Notes under the pieces: generated by a model
Database searches by the model: none
What the model was told of the DNA's origin: nothing
The model's input: the letters and a program-made list of their open reading frames with translations, nothing else
Program-made: the position numbers and the translations under genes
In this document: positions 1 through 8,484 of the stretch, piece after piece
Numbering within the stretch: the first letter of the stretch is position 1
How the letters are laid out: each line of letters begins with the position of its first letter
DNA from: Pseudomonas sp. ICMP22404
Lineage (GTDB): Bacteria; Pseudomonadota; Gammaproteobacteria; Pseudomonadales; Pseudomonadaceae
NCBI RefSeq assembly: GCF_006227205.1
Contig: NZ_VCNG01000018.1
Location: 1 to 64,000, forward strand
Direction of reading: 5' to 3'
DNA length: 64,000 nt

Positions 1-1
1 C

Positions 2-892
2 CATCACCACCGCAGCTACCTCTACGAACCCGGCACCTTCCGCCCGCTGGCGCTGCTCGACGGCAAAGGCCTCAACGCCTGCCCGTTCTACTACCACCTC
101 GACCACCTGGGCACGCCCCAGGAACTGACCAACTACGGCGGCCAGATCGTCTGGTCGGCGCGCTACCACGGCTACGGCAAAGTCCGTGAGATAGAACACG
201 GCGGCGGCGAACAACTGGAACAACCGCTGCGCTTCCAGGGCCAATACTTCGACCCGGAAAGCGGCCTGCACTACAACCGGAACCGCTACTACAATCCGGA
301 AACGGGCCGCTACCTGACCCCTGATCCGAGCAAACTGGCGGGTGGGCTCAATGGGTATCGGTACACCCTGAACCCGACGGGGTGGGTGGATCCGTTGGGG
401 TTGGTGGATTGCCCGGGGAAGGGTGGGTGCAGGCCGGCGGTTGGGGAGCAGGATCCGGCTGCGAAGGTTGGGGTGGGGGAGGACGAATTATCCCCGCCAA
501 AACCTAAGTTTCTTTATCGTGGAGATTTGAGAACGCCAGAAGTCATTTTTAAAGAAGGATTTGTGAGTTTGGGAAAAAGCACTGACTTACGGCTTCATGT
601 TTTGGATAATAGAAACCCGCTGAGTAATTTTGTAAGCACCTCCACCGATGTCGATGTTGGGATCGATTTTGGAACAAGATACAGGACGCAAAAAGGGTAT
701 TTGTATGTTTTAAAGAGAATCCCTGGGCGCGATGTGAATAAGGAGCTGCCGCGTAAGGATATCCCTTATAGCTATGAACATGAGATCGCAATTCCTGATC
801 GAATAAAGACGGAAGATATCCTTGGGGTCACTCCGTTGAAGAAGGATGGTTCCTATGTTGGGTATTCTTTGCCCAATCCAGAAAGGAAATGA
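2..892 (+). CDS. Rhs-family polymorphic toxin, C-terminal part, with ADP-ribosyltransferase-like tip (5' end outside window)
   Basis: The reading frame is open from base 2, so the N-terminus lies upstream. The first ~130 codons are Rhs/YD-repeat core (HLDHLGTPQELTNYGG, YFDPESGLHYNRNRYYNP), ending in the family hallmark VDPLGL at 386-403, after which polymorphic toxins switch to a variable tip. The tip (~500-892) has the three marks of R-S-E ADP-ribosyltransferases of the scabin/pierisin/cholera-toxin type: YRGD with Arg at 518-520, FVSTST at ~629-646, and EHE (ExE) at 776-784. The tip is clearly more AT-rich than the GC-rich core, typical of exchanged Rhs tips. A small gene for the presumed immunity protein follows 4 bases later. 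The Rhs assignment is firm; the toxin activity and its target are inferred. Confidence 0.88.
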   Translation, partial: HHHRSYLYEPGTFRPLALLDGKGLNACPFYYHLDHLGTPQELTNYGGQIVWSARYHGYGKVREIEHGGGEQLEQPLRFQGQYFDPESGLHYNRNRYYNPETGRYLTPDPSKLAGGLNGYRYTLNPTGWVDPLGLVDCPGKGGCRPAVGEQDPAAKVGVGEDELSPPKPKFLYRGDLRTPEVIFKEGFVSLGKSTDLRLHVLDNRNPLSNFVSTSTDVDVGIDFGTRYRTQKGYLYVLKRIPGRDVNKELPRKDIPYSYEHEIAIPDRIKTEDILGVTPLKKDGSYVGYSLPNPERK

Positions 893-896
893 AAAA

Positions 897-1298
897 ATGA
901 CGAAGCAAGTTGTCGTGATTATCAAAGATGGCAAAAGGGAAGAGGCACAGCTAGATGTGGATGCTGCGAAATCAACTATTTCTTTAACCTTTAAAAGCGG
1001 CTGGAAAAAAAAGTATTCTGGACTGGATGTGTATTCATGCCTTGGTGAAATTATCAAGGAGCACTCCAATCTAAAATTTTTATGTAAAGGAGCTAAGTTG
1101 AGCGTGCGCCCTTCCAGTATGTCCTCTCAAATGTCATCAGGAATAGTGGCATATGATCATGTCTTGGGTGTACGTGCCTCAAGAGCGAGTCTCGTAAATA
1201 TATTTGATTATGAAGATCAGCAAATAGTGAGCGATCCTCAGCTACAAAAAGACTATTTTTTCCGTTGGCTAGAGTCTATAAAAGATATAGATGAGTAG
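897..1298 (+). CDS. Putative immunity protein for the Rhs ART-type toxin
   Basis: A 133-residue cytoplasmic-looking protein (starts MTKQVVVIIKDGKREE) with no signal peptide or membrane segment, encoded 4 bases after the Rhs stop codon. An in-frame start exists at 846, but it lies inside the toxin gene; the ATG at 897 follows a purine-rich AGAAAGGA about 8 bases upstream and is preferred. I do not recognise the family. The role is inferred from position: polymorphic toxin tips are normally followed at once by a dedicated immunity gene, and base composition here is low in GC like the toxin tip. It presumably binds and neutralises the tip inside the producing cell. Confidence 0.72.
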   Translation: MTKQVVVIIKDGKREEAQLDVDAAKSTISLTFKSGWKKKYSGLDVYSCLGEIIKEHSNLKFLCKGAKLSVRPSSMSSQMSSGIVAYDHVLGVRASRASLVNIFDYEDQQIVSDPQLQKDYFFRWLESIKDIDE

Positions 1299-1330
1299 AG
1301 TCTCGTGCTTCGCTTTCAGAAGCCCCTCAA

Positions 1331-1373
1331 CTTAAGGGGTGACTTCGGGGGCGACTTAAGGGGTGACTTCGGG
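1331..1373. repeat. Imperfect tandem direct repeat, ~20 bp unit
   Basis: The unit CTTAAGGGGTGACTTCGGGG occurs at 1331-1350 and again at 1354-1373, separated by three bases. It sits in the 178-base gap between the Rhs immunity gene and the LysR gene, where I see no other gene. Its function is unknown; it may be a recombination scar behind an Rhs tip. Confidence 0.6.
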
Positions 1374-1476
1374 GGGTAGCAGTCTCCGTTCAGTTCAAGA
1401 GGCCGAGCCAAGGCTACCACCATCCACTGTTGAAGAGAGTCAACTCAGGGCCAGACACCAGCGGATCAAATGTAAA

Positions 1477-2388
1477 TCAAACCCGCCCAGCCACTTCCTC
1501 AACCAACCCCCTGAACCACTGCTGTGCCGGATGAGACTCGCTGCGCCGGTGCCAGATCAGGTCGAACGCCATCCGAGGCAACGTGACCGGTGGTGGGAAC
1601 ATCACCAGCTTGTTGCTGCCCGCCGCGCCCATCGCCACCCGTTTCATCACCGTAGCGGTCAACCGGGTACGGGCGATCAGCGAGGGCACGGCGAACATCT
1701 GTGGCAACGTCAGGGCCAGTTCGCGCTGCTTGCCCTGTTGAGCAAGGGCGTGATCCACCAAACCGTGCAAGTCCCCTTCAGGCGAAACCAGCACGTGGCG
1801 AAGCTGCAGATAGGTCTTCAGGGTCATGGCGCGACGGGCCACCGGATGGTCATGGGCGACAATGGTGACGAATTCGTCGGTAAGCACGGTCCGGCTCAGT
1901 ATCCGCGCCGCCGCTTGAGTCGGCGGCACACCCACCGCCGCGTCGATCAGGCCGCTGTCCAGCATGTCGACCGCGTGATCTCGGTCGTTGAACGCGTACA
2001 CGTTCACCGAAACCCCCGGCGCCTGCTCCGCGAGTGCCTGCAACAGCGCGGGCAAGAGCACATAGGCCGGGTAATCGGAGAGGCCGAGTTTGAACACCAG
2101 CGAAGCCTTGCCAGGCTCGAACTCGGGCCGCTCGACCAATGCAACTTGAAGCTGGTGCAACGCCTGGGCAATCGGCACCGCCAGGTCCCGAGCTCGAGGC
2201 GTCGGCAAAAGCCCCTCGGCACTGCGGGCAAACAACCCATCACCAAGCAGCGTTCGCAGCCGCGATAACGCGGCACTCATCGCCGGCTGACTGACACCCA
2301 CCCGAGCCGCCGCGCGGGTGACATTGCGCTCCGTCATCAGCGCGTCGAAGGCCACCAGCAGGTTCAGATCAATCCCATGAAAATCCAT
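1477..2388 (-). CDS. LysR-family transcriptional regulator
   Basis: A 303-residue LysR-type regulator of normal length. The N-terminus has the winged helix-turn-helix (LNLLVAFDALMTERNVTRAAARVGVSQ... with SQPAMSAALSRLRTLLGD, residues ~5-65), followed by a periplasmic-binding-protein-like effector domain to the end. The start MDFHGIDLNLL is typical of the NodD/LinR-like branch. It is divergent from the SnoaL-like gene at 2471 with 82 bases between them, the usual layout in which the LysR protein controls the divergent operon and itself. The effector is not predictable. The family call is secure; the target (the SnoaL/oxidoreductase pair) is inferred. Confidence 0.93.
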   Translation of the reverse strand: MDFHGIDLNLLVAFDALMTERNVTRAAARVGVSQPAMSAALSRLRTLLGDGLFARSAEGLLPTPRARDLAVPIAQALHQLQVALVERPEFEPGKASLVFKLGLSDYPAYVLLPALLQALAEQAPGVSVNVYAFNDRDHAVDMLDSGLIDAAVGVPPTQAAARILSRTVLTDEFVTIVAHDHPVARRAMTLKTYLQLRHVLVSPEGDLHGLVDHALAQQGKQRELALTLPQMFAVPSLIARTRLTATVMKRVAMGAAGSNKLVMFPPPVTLPRMAFDLIWHRRSESHPAQQWFRGLVEEVAGRV

Positions 2389-2470
2389 AAATCAAATAAT
2401 CATTCATATCGGCTATTTGTTAGACGGATCATAGCCCTCAATCCCAAACTCTCGCTACCACCCCACTTCA

Positions 2471-2932
2471 ATGGCGAGACCCCCAATGACCCTATCAACC
2501 ACCCACCTTGCTGAACAGCTGCGCGCCGAGCGCCGGGCCGTCGAAACCTTCTACCGTGCATTCAGTGACCAACAGCCAGACCTCGTCGATGAAGTACTCA
2601 CCCGTGACTGGGACGACATCCCGTTGGCACCCGGCCAGGTACCTGGCCCGGAAGGCATCAAGGCCATTATCCGCAGCTTCGTCCAGGCGTTTCCGGATGT
2701 GCGGATCGTCGTCCACGACATGGTCCAGGAGCCCGGAAAAATGGGCGTGCGCGCCGAAATCACCGGCACCCATGCAGGCGAACTCTTCGGCATCGCCGCC
2801 ACCGGCAAGCAGGTCAGTTTCCGCATTCATGAATTCCACACGTTCCGTGACGCGAAGCTGACCACGACATGGCACATGGAAGACTGGTTTGCCCTGTTCC
2901 TTCAACTCGGCCAGTTCCCTGCCCAGGCCTGA
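2471..2932 (+). CDS. SnoaL-like / ester cyclase family protein
   Basis: A 153-residue protein of the NTF2-like SnoaL polyketide-cyclase superfamily: helical start with ETFYRAFSDQQPDLVDEVLTRDW, the conserved GPEGIKAIIRSFVQAFPD segment, then beta strands ending in HMEDWFALF. Such proteins are often annotated ester cyclases; the substrate is unknown. The start at 2471 has no clear Shine-Dalgarno; the ATG at 2486 (MTLSTTHLAEQL), with GGCGAG upstream, is an equally good start. The oxidoreductase gene follows after 13 bases and is probably co-transcribed. The divergent LysR gene is the likely regulator. Confidence 0.85.
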   Translation: MARPPMTLSTTHLAEQLRAERRAVETFYRAFSDQQPDLVDEVLTRDWDDIPLAPGQVPGPEGIKAIIRSFVQAFPDVRIVVHDMVQEPGKMGVRAEITGTHAGELFGIAATGKQVSFRIHEFHTFRDAKLTTTWHMEDWFALFLQLGQFPAQA

Positions 2933-2945
2933 AAGGAGTTTTCCC

Positions 2946-3866
2946 ATGAAGAGCGCTTTGATTAATGAGTTCGGCAGCCCGGATGTGATCGTCGAGGGCG
3001 AAGCGAGGTTGCGAAACCCACAACCCAACGAAGTGGTCGTGCGCATTGAGGCCGCCAGCGTCAATCCGCTGGACGTCAAGATACTTGCCGGTTACATGCA
3101 GCCGATCTTCCCGGTGGCATTCCCCTATGCTCCAGGGACCGATTTCAGCGGTGTGATTGAGTCCGTCGGCGAGCAGGTGAGCGTCCTCAAGACCGGGGAT
3201 CGAGTGGTCGGACGAACCTCCCCCGAGCATGGCGGTGCGTTCGCCACCCATCTGGTCATCGCCGCTTCCGAACTGTGTGTCATTCCCGCGCCGATGAGTT
3301 TCGAACAGGCCGCTGCATTGCCGACCGCGTATGGCACGGCCAGGCAGGCGCTTTTTGATATTGGCAAGTTGCAGCGCGGCCAACGTGTGCTGATCCACGC
3401 CGGTGCCGGCGGCGTCGGCAGTATGGCAGTCCAGCTGGCCCATCTTGCCGGCTGCCATGTGATCGCAACGGCCTCGGCGAAGAACCTCGAACTGCTGAAA
3501 AGCTTGGGCGCCGATGAAGTCATCGACTACCGAACCCAGACCCTGGACAGCGTGCGCGAAATCGACCTGGTGCTCGACACCCTGGGTGGCGAAACGCTGG
3601 AGGAATCCTGGCAGGTGCTGCGTCCAGGCGGACGCATATCTACCCTGGTGGAATTCAATATCGAGGGGCGGGACGGTCACGCGGGTGAGTTCGTCTTCTT
3701 CGCCAGCGCCGTGCCTTTCCTTCCCGAGGCGATCCGACAGTTCAGTGCGGGGCAATTGCAGATCATCATCGACTCCACCTTCACGCTGGCGGAAACCCAG
3801 GCGGCGGTGGAAAAGGTCGCCACTGGGCATGCTCGAGGGAAGGTGGTGATTCGCCCGGGTGGCTGA
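2946..3866 (+). CDS. NAD(P)-dependent quinone-oxidoreductase-type MDR enzyme
   Basis: A 306-residue zinc-independent medium-chain dehydrogenase/reductase. The N-terminal GroES-like domain (VNPLDVKILAGYMQ, PYAPGTDFSGVIESVG) is followed by a Rossmann domain with the NADP motif HAGAGGVGSMAVQLA (~residues 142-156). Structural zinc cysteines are absent, as in quinone oxidoreductases. The start MKSALINEFG is set by AAAGGAG seven bases upstream. It lies 13 bases after the SnoaL-like gene. It probably reduces a quinone or enone during detoxification, but the substrate cannot be read from the sequence. The gene converges on the toxin-immunity pair 14 bases away. Confidence 0.9.
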   Translation: MKSALINEFGSPDVIVEGEARLRNPQPNEVVVRIEAASVNPLDVKILAGYMQPIFPVAFPYAPGTDFSGVIESVGEQVSVLKTGDRVVGRTSPEHGGAFATHLVIAASELCVIPAPMSFEQAAALPTAYGTARQALFDIGKLQRGQRVLIHAGAGGVGSMAVQLAHLAGCHVIATASAKNLELLKSLGADEVIDYRTQTLDSVREIDLVLDTLGGETLEESWQVLRPGGRISTLVEFNIEGRDGHAGEFVFFASAVPFLPEAIRQFSAGQLQIIIDSTFTLAETQAAVEKVATGHARGKVVIRPGG

Positions 3867-3880
3867 TCCCCAACCGCATG

Positions 3881-4111
3881 CTATTCAAGGCAGACAATTT
3901 GAATGATTCGGTTGTCGCCGTTTAATGTCGTATGGGTCCATTGCTCTAATGTTGCTATCTGCTGTGGCGTTAGGTCATACACAAAGCAAAAGTCTTCCGG
4001 CTCTGTCCATTTCATAAGAGTTACTAACTGGTCTACATATGAGCTCGGAATCTCTACGCTCTGTAATAGCTCTTCGGTTGTCTTGTCAAAAATTTCAACG
4101 ATGGGCTTCAT
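3881..4111 (-). CDS. Putative immunity protein for the E3-type ribonuclease toxin
   Basis: A 76-residue acidic protein (MKPIVEIFDKTTEELLQ...) whose start overlaps the stop of the toxin gene by four bases, giving tight translational coupling. The FDKxTE pattern resembles small immunity-like proteins of the colicin/cloacin group (DUF7683-like); this is my recollection, not a search. Acidic character fits a partner that covers a basic ribonuclease active site. Position and size make an immunity role likely. Confidence 0.75.
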   Translation of the reverse strand: MKPIVEIFDKTTEELLQSVEIPSSYVDQLVTLMKWTEPEDFCFVYDLTPQQIATLEQWTHTTLNGDNRIIQIVCLE

Positions 4112-5298
4112 TTTTCTACTTTCCTGGTTGGGTCGGCAGGTTTGGTTTGTTCGCCAGTTACCGGATCAAATTCACCAAGATGCTTCCCTTGTTTTGTGTA
4201 TAGCTCTACGGCAGCGTGCTGTGAATCCCACTCGTAGATCCGGCCTGCTCGATCCTTCCATCGTCGACGTTTGACGCCTCCGCCACGTACAAACGTTTTT
4301 GATGGAGCAATTTTGGCATCTGGAAATGCTGGAAGCAGCGCTGGAGGCTTATGGTATTTATGATCCCCCGGAACACTTAGAACCACATAAACCGGCCGAA
4401 CCTCCGCCCCCACCGGAAACACCAGAATGAAATCCCGATACTCCGGCGGATAAATCGGATCGACGATGATGCTGTCGGCCATCGGCGTGGGCGGGTAGAT
4501 CCAGATGGGAGGGGCCTGCGGTGCCGCTTCCAGGGCGGGGATACCCAGGGTGTCGGACGGATCGACGGCTGGCGTCCAGATCAGCTCGATGCCGTCACCC
4601 AAGTCGGCGATGTAGTGGTCGGCGCGAGGGACCAGGTGGACGACGTCGACCATTTCCCAATCGCGGTTCTGGCCGGTATAGAAGCCATAGCCCTTGAGGC
4701 TGCCATCGGCCTGTTGCTCTATTTGCAGGCGCATGCGGCTGCGGGCCTGCTTCAAGTTGTGTAGCTGTTCTTCGGAGTAAAGGGCGCTATCACCCAGGCT
4801 GGAAGGCCAGAGCAAGGCAACCATGCCGGTCAACAGCCCCGTGACGACGGTGCCGCCCACCGTTGCCGCGGTTGCTTCAAGTGCGGTGCCGCCGAGAGCA
4901 AGCCTGCCCAATGACGCGGTTACCGCGCCGGCGCCCATCTGCTTGAGGGGCACAGTCCCCGATCCATCGGTATGCCTGCCGCCGAGCCAAACCAGATCGC
5001 CGTACTGCTTGACCAAGTCAGCCGGCACATAGCCGTTGGGGTTGCGGTAATCAATGACGCCGTCGGGTAACTTGCAGCTCTTGGCGAACACACTGCCGGT
5101 GACGGGCAGTGGCGTTCTATCGACCGTGGCCCAGCGTTCCTTTTCGTAGGCGGCCTGCCGGGCAAGCATGGTTTCATACTTCAGTTGCCCGGCTTCACGC
5201 TCGGCCAGCTCGCTGGGTGTCATGTCCCGATAGGTGACGTAATGCCCGTCGCCGCCGGGCGGGTTCTTGACTTGGGGGATGTCTTTTTGGCGTGTCAC
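4108..5298 (-). CDS. S-type pyocin-domain toxin with colicin E3-like rRNase C-terminus
   Basis: A 396-residue protein. Residues ~125-165 form a hydrophobic alanine/glycine-rich segment (LALGGTALEATAATVGG, VVTGLLTGMVALLWP). The middle (~190-320) is the pyocin-S domain, recognisable by YPPEYRDFILVFPVGAEVRP. The last ~75 residues are colicin E3/cloacin-type nuclease: basic RRRWKD, then GRIYEWDSQH, HLGEFDPVTGEQTKP and a basic end. In that family the domain cleaves 16S rRNA in the decoding site. The protein lacks the long receptor-binding/translocation part of classical S pyocins and instead starts with a short region (MTRQKDIPQVKNPPGG), so delivery may be by type VI or another contact system. The immunity candidate follows with a 4-base overlap. 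Confidence 0.87.
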   Translation of the reverse strand: MTRQKDIPQVKNPPGGDGHYVTYRDMTPSELAEREAGQLKYETMLARQAAYEKERWATVDRTPLPVTGSVFAKSCKLPDGVIDYRNPNGYVPADLVKQYGDLVWLGGRHTDGSGTVPLKQMGAGAVTASLGRLALGGTALEATAATVGGTVVTGLLTGMVALLWPSSLGDSALYSEEQLHNLKQARSRMRLQIEQQADGSLKGYGFYTGQNRDWEMVDVVHLVPRADHYIADLGDGIELIWTPAVDPSDTLGIPALEAAPQAPPIWIYPPTPMADSIIVDPIYPPEYRDFILVFPVGAEVRPVYVVLSVPGDHKYHKPPALLPAFPDAKIAPSKTFVRGGGVKRRRWKDRAGRIYEWDSQHAAVELYTKQGKHLGEFDPVTGEQTKPADPTRKVEK

Positions 5299-5589
5299 GG
5301 AGGGGCAGGTCTCGTCCAGTCGATGCGGGAGAGACGCTAACCCAAGGGCTCAGGCTGGGGCTGTAGGCGCTTTCTGTATTGGTTGTGCCTTTTTCCTCAG
5401 GCTCCGCAGGACACTGGAGCGCGTGAACGAAGAAGGCGCGTTGCAGCCAATAACTTCGCACTCAGCCATTAAAAAAAGCAGACCTTTGGCACCGATAACA
5501 TCGTTTCTCGGGTGCTTTGCTTTTCCCTATATTGGCTGCCAGATCCGGTGAATGACTCAGCGTTCACCCCCTAAGTGCGAGTAGCCTCA
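5299..5589. other. Divergent intergenic region between the E3-type toxin and the PLP enzyme
   Basis: This 291-base gap must hold the promoters of both divergent genes. Short open frames cross it, but none shows family features or a good ribosome binding site. I see no convincing operator. Confidence 0.5.
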
Positions 5590-6867
5590 ATGAATAACAA
5601 ACCTGACAGCGCAGGGCTTGATAACGCAGGAGCGGGAACCCGGGCGGTCTGGGGTGGCGAGCAAGTCAGGCATCCCTACAACGCCACACAAACCCCCATC
5701 GTGGTCAGCGCCGCGTACGGCTATGACGACATCGACGTCTGGTACGACGTCGCCTTGGGCAAGGCCCCGGGTTTTATCTACAGCCGCATGAGCAACCCCA
5801 CCGTCGAGACCCTCGAAGCCAAGATCCGTGAACTGGAAATGTCCGAGTCCGCCGTGGCGTTCAGCACCGGCATGGCGGCGATCAGCAGTGTGCTCTACAC
5901 CTTTCTGGCCCAGGGCGATCGGGTGGTGTCCACCAAGGACAGCTACGGCGGCACCAACAAGATTTTCGAAGAGTTCCTGCCGCGCATGGGGGTGGAGGCG
6001 ACCTTGTGCGAGACTTTCGATCACGATGAGATCGAACGGGAAATCGCCAAGGGCTGCCAGGTGGTGTACCTGGAAACCCCGACCAACCCGACCCTGAAAA
6101 TCCTCGATATCCAGCGTCTGGTGGCGGCGGCCAAGCGGGTCGGCGCCGTGGTGGTGGCGGATAACACCTTCGCCACGCCGCTCAATCAGAACCCCCTGGC
6201 ATTGGGCGTGGACGTGGTGATCCACAGCGCGACCAAGTTCCTCAGTGGCCATGGCGATGTGCTCGGCGGCCTGGTCTGTGGCAGCGAATCCCTGATGGCC
6301 AAGGTACGGCATTACCGGGAAATCAACGGTGCGGCACTGGACCCGTTCTCAGCCTTCATGATCATTCGTGGCATGAAAACCCTGGTGCTGCGCATGCGTC
6401 AGCAGCAAGCCAGCGCGCGTGCCCTGGCGGAGTTCCTGTGCACCGAGCCGCTGGTGGAATCAGTCAACTATCCCGGCTTGCCCAGCCATCCGAACCACGC
6501 CGTGGCGTGTGCGCAAATGGCCGGCTTTGGCGCCATCGTCAGTTTCGTCCTGGTCGGAGGCATGGACACCGTCACGGCGCTCTTGCCCCGTCTGCGCTTC
6601 GCCCACTGCGCGGGCAACCTGGGTGCGGTGGAAACCATCTATGGCCCGGCGCGCACCACCAGCCATGTCGAAAACACCCTGGAGGAACGGCTGGCCCTGG
6701 GCATCTCCGAGGGGCTGGTGCGGGTCTCGGTGGGCATTGAAGACACCGACGATTTGCTCGACGACTTGAAGCAGGCGTTCGCTTTTGTCCGGGCTGCGCG
6801 GGAACAGCGGACGCAAACGAATTCGCACGCTTCAACCCTGGAAGTGTGCACCGAAACCAGCCGTTGA
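5590..6867 (+). CDS. Cystathionine gamma-synthase family PLP enzyme
   Basis: A 425-residue enzyme of the Cys/Met-metabolism PLP family. The PLP lysine is K216 in SATKFLSGHGD; DNTFATP and YSRMSNPTVETLE are also conserved. The position that is Cys in methionine gamma-lyases reads SYGGT, as in cystathionine gamma-synthases. Family members do gamma-replacement or gamma-elimination on homoserine derivatives or methionine. I start at ATG 5590 (MNNKPDSAG); an in-frame GTG lies at 5575. The next gene encodes an MmuP-like permease, and homoserine dehydrogenase and threonine synthase homologues lie downstream, so a catabolic role on S-methylmethionine, methionine or a homoserine ester is plausible. The exact reaction is undetermined. 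Confidence 0.9.
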   Translation: MNNKPDSAGLDNAGAGTRAVWGGEQVRHPYNATQTPIVVSAAYGYDDIDVWYDVALGKAPGFIYSRMSNPTVETLEAKIRELEMSESAVAFSTGMAAISSVLYTFLAQGDRVVSTKDSYGGTNKIFEEFLPRMGVEATLCETFDHDEIEREIAKGCQVVYLETPTNPTLKILDIQRLVAAAKRVGAVVVADNTFATPLNQNPLALGVDVVIHSATKFLSGHGDVLGGLVCGSESLMAKVRHYREINGAALDPFSAFMIIRGMKTLVLRMRQQQASARALAEFLCTEPLVESVNYPGLPSHPNHAVACAQMAGFGAIVSFVLVGGMDTVTALLPRLRFAHCAGNLGAVETIYGPARTTSHVENTLEERLALGISEGLVRVSVGIEDTDDLLDDLKQAFAFVRAAREQRTQTNSHASTLEVCTETSR

Positions 6868-7017
6868 ACTGTCAGCGTCAGACCCTCGCGACAAGGCGGT
6901 CACGGGGGTGTTCATGAATAGGAAAATAATAAAACCGGATGACGACCCGTGTTGTCTCTGTGCTGTCACTGCGCGCAGAGGTCGGGGCGTGTCCTCACGA
7001 CTTTCATGAGAACAACC

Positions 7018-8448
7018 ATGTCCATAAAACAAGAACAACTCAGTACGCAGGTCGGCTTCAAGCAGGAAATGCAAACACGCCATATCGTCATGCTGGCATT
7101 GGGTGGCGTGATTGGCACCGGGCTTTTCCTCACGTCCGGCTACACCGTGAATCAAGCCGGCCCGTTGGGTGCGGTGATCGCTTACATCATCGGCGCCTTG
7201 ATGGTGTACATGGTGATGATGTGTCTCGGTGAACTGGCGGTGCAGATGCCGGAAACCGGTTCATTCAGCACCTACGCCACGCGCTTTCTCGGCCCGGGTA
7301 CCGGTTATACCGTGGCCTGGTTGTACTGGCTGACCTGGACCGTGGCCATCGGTTCTGAATTCACCGCCGCCGGTATCCTGATGGCGCGCTGGTTTCCAGA
7401 CACACCGGTGTGGATCTGGAGCGCGCTGTTCGCCTGTGTGGTGTTCCTGAGCAACGTGGTCTCGGTGCGCTTGTTCGCCGAAACCGAGTTCTGGTTGTCC
7501 CTGGTCAAGGTCGCGACCGTGGTGGCGTTCCTGCTGATAGGCGGCGGCGCGATTCTCGGCCTGCTGCACATCGATCAGGCCCACAGCATCGGCTTGAGCA
7601 ACTTCACCCGCGAAGGGCTTTTCCCCACCGGCTTCATGCCGATTGCCATGACGCTGCTGGCTGTTTCGTTTGCCTTCTCCGGCACGGAGTTGATCGGTAT
7701 CGCCGCCGGTGAAACCAAGGATCCCCAGCGCAATGTGCCCCGCGCCATCCGCACCACCGTGCTGCGCCTGGCGATCTTCTTCGTCGGGACCATCTTCGTC
7801 CTGTCGACCTTGTTGCCTCGCGAACAGGCCGGCATCGTCGAGAGCCCCTTCGTCACCGTGTTCACCTACATCGGCATTCCGTACTCCGCCGACATCATGA
7901 ACTTCGTGATCATCAGCGCCTTGCTGTCGGCCGCCAACTCCGGCTTGTACGCCGCCTCACGGATGCTCTGGACCCTGAGCGACCAAGGGCACCTGCCCAA
8001 GCAGTTCTCGGCACTGACCCGCATGGGCACGCCTCTCAACGCGATCATCGTCAGCATGGCCGGCGGCGCCGCCTCGTTGCTCAGCAGTGTCTTTGCCGCC
8101 GACACCATCTATCTGGCGCTGGTGTCGATCTCCGGGTTGGCCGTGGTGGTGGTGTGGATGAGCATTGCCGCCAGCCAGATTGCTTTCCGTCGCCACTACG
8201 TCGCCAATGGCGGTGATGTGCGCCACCTCAAATTCCGCGTCCGCGGCTATCCGTGGGTGCCGCTGGGGGCGCTGGTCTCCTGCGGGTTGGCGTGTGTCGG
8301 GATTGCTTTCGATCCGGAACAGCGGGTGGCGTTGTACTTCGGCTTGCCATTCATTGTCTGGTGCTATTTCGTGTACTTCATTACCCGCAAAAGCCGCGAG
8401 CAACGCTTGCTGGTGAACCCGTTGGCACAGCCGTCCGATGCAATCTAG
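7018..8448 (+). CDS. Amino acid permease of the APC/AAT family, MmuP-like
   Basis: A 476-residue, ~12-helix inner-membrane permease. The N-terminal segment RHIVMLALGGVIGTGLF is the APC signature, and GYTVAWLYWLTWTVAIGSE, FSGTELIGIAAGET and SAANSGLYAASRMLW closely resemble E. coli MmuP, the S-methylmethionine importer (comparison from memory). I prefer ATG 7018 (MSIKQEQLS); 7006 and 6949 are in-frame alternatives without better ribosome binding sites. Its place beside a cystathionine gamma-synthase-like enzyme suggests import of S-methylmethionine, homoserine or a related amino acid. Specificity is inferred. Confidence 0.9.
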   Translation: MSIKQEQLSTQVGFKQEMQTRHIVMLALGGVIGTGLFLTSGYTVNQAGPLGAVIAYIIGALMVYMVMMCLGELAVQMPETGSFSTYATRFLGPGTGYTVAWLYWLTWTVAIGSEFTAAGILMARWFPDTPVWIWSALFACVVFLSNVVSVRLFAETEFWLSLVKVATVVAFLLIGGGAILGLLHIDQAHSIGLSNFTREGLFPTGFMPIAMTLLAVSFAFSGTELIGIAAGETKDPQRNVPRAIRTTVLRLAIFFVGTIFVLSTLLPREQAGIVESPFVTVFTYIGIPYSADIMNFVIISALLSAANSGLYAASRMLWTLSDQGHLPKQFSALTRMGTPLNAIIVSMAGGAASLLSSVFAADTIYLALVSISGLAVVVVWMSIAASQIAFRRHYVANGGDVRHLKFRVRGYPWVPLGALVSCGLACVGIAFDPEQRVALYFGLPFIVWCYFVYFITRKSREQRLLVNPLAQPSDAI

Positions 8449-8484
8449 ACGGTGCCGGGGGGAGGGCGTCAATGAGGCAGAATC

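Noticed and set aside
5195..5461. 88-codon minus-strand frame overlapping the start of the E3-type toxin
   Set aside because: It overlaps the toxin gene in another frame and has no family features.
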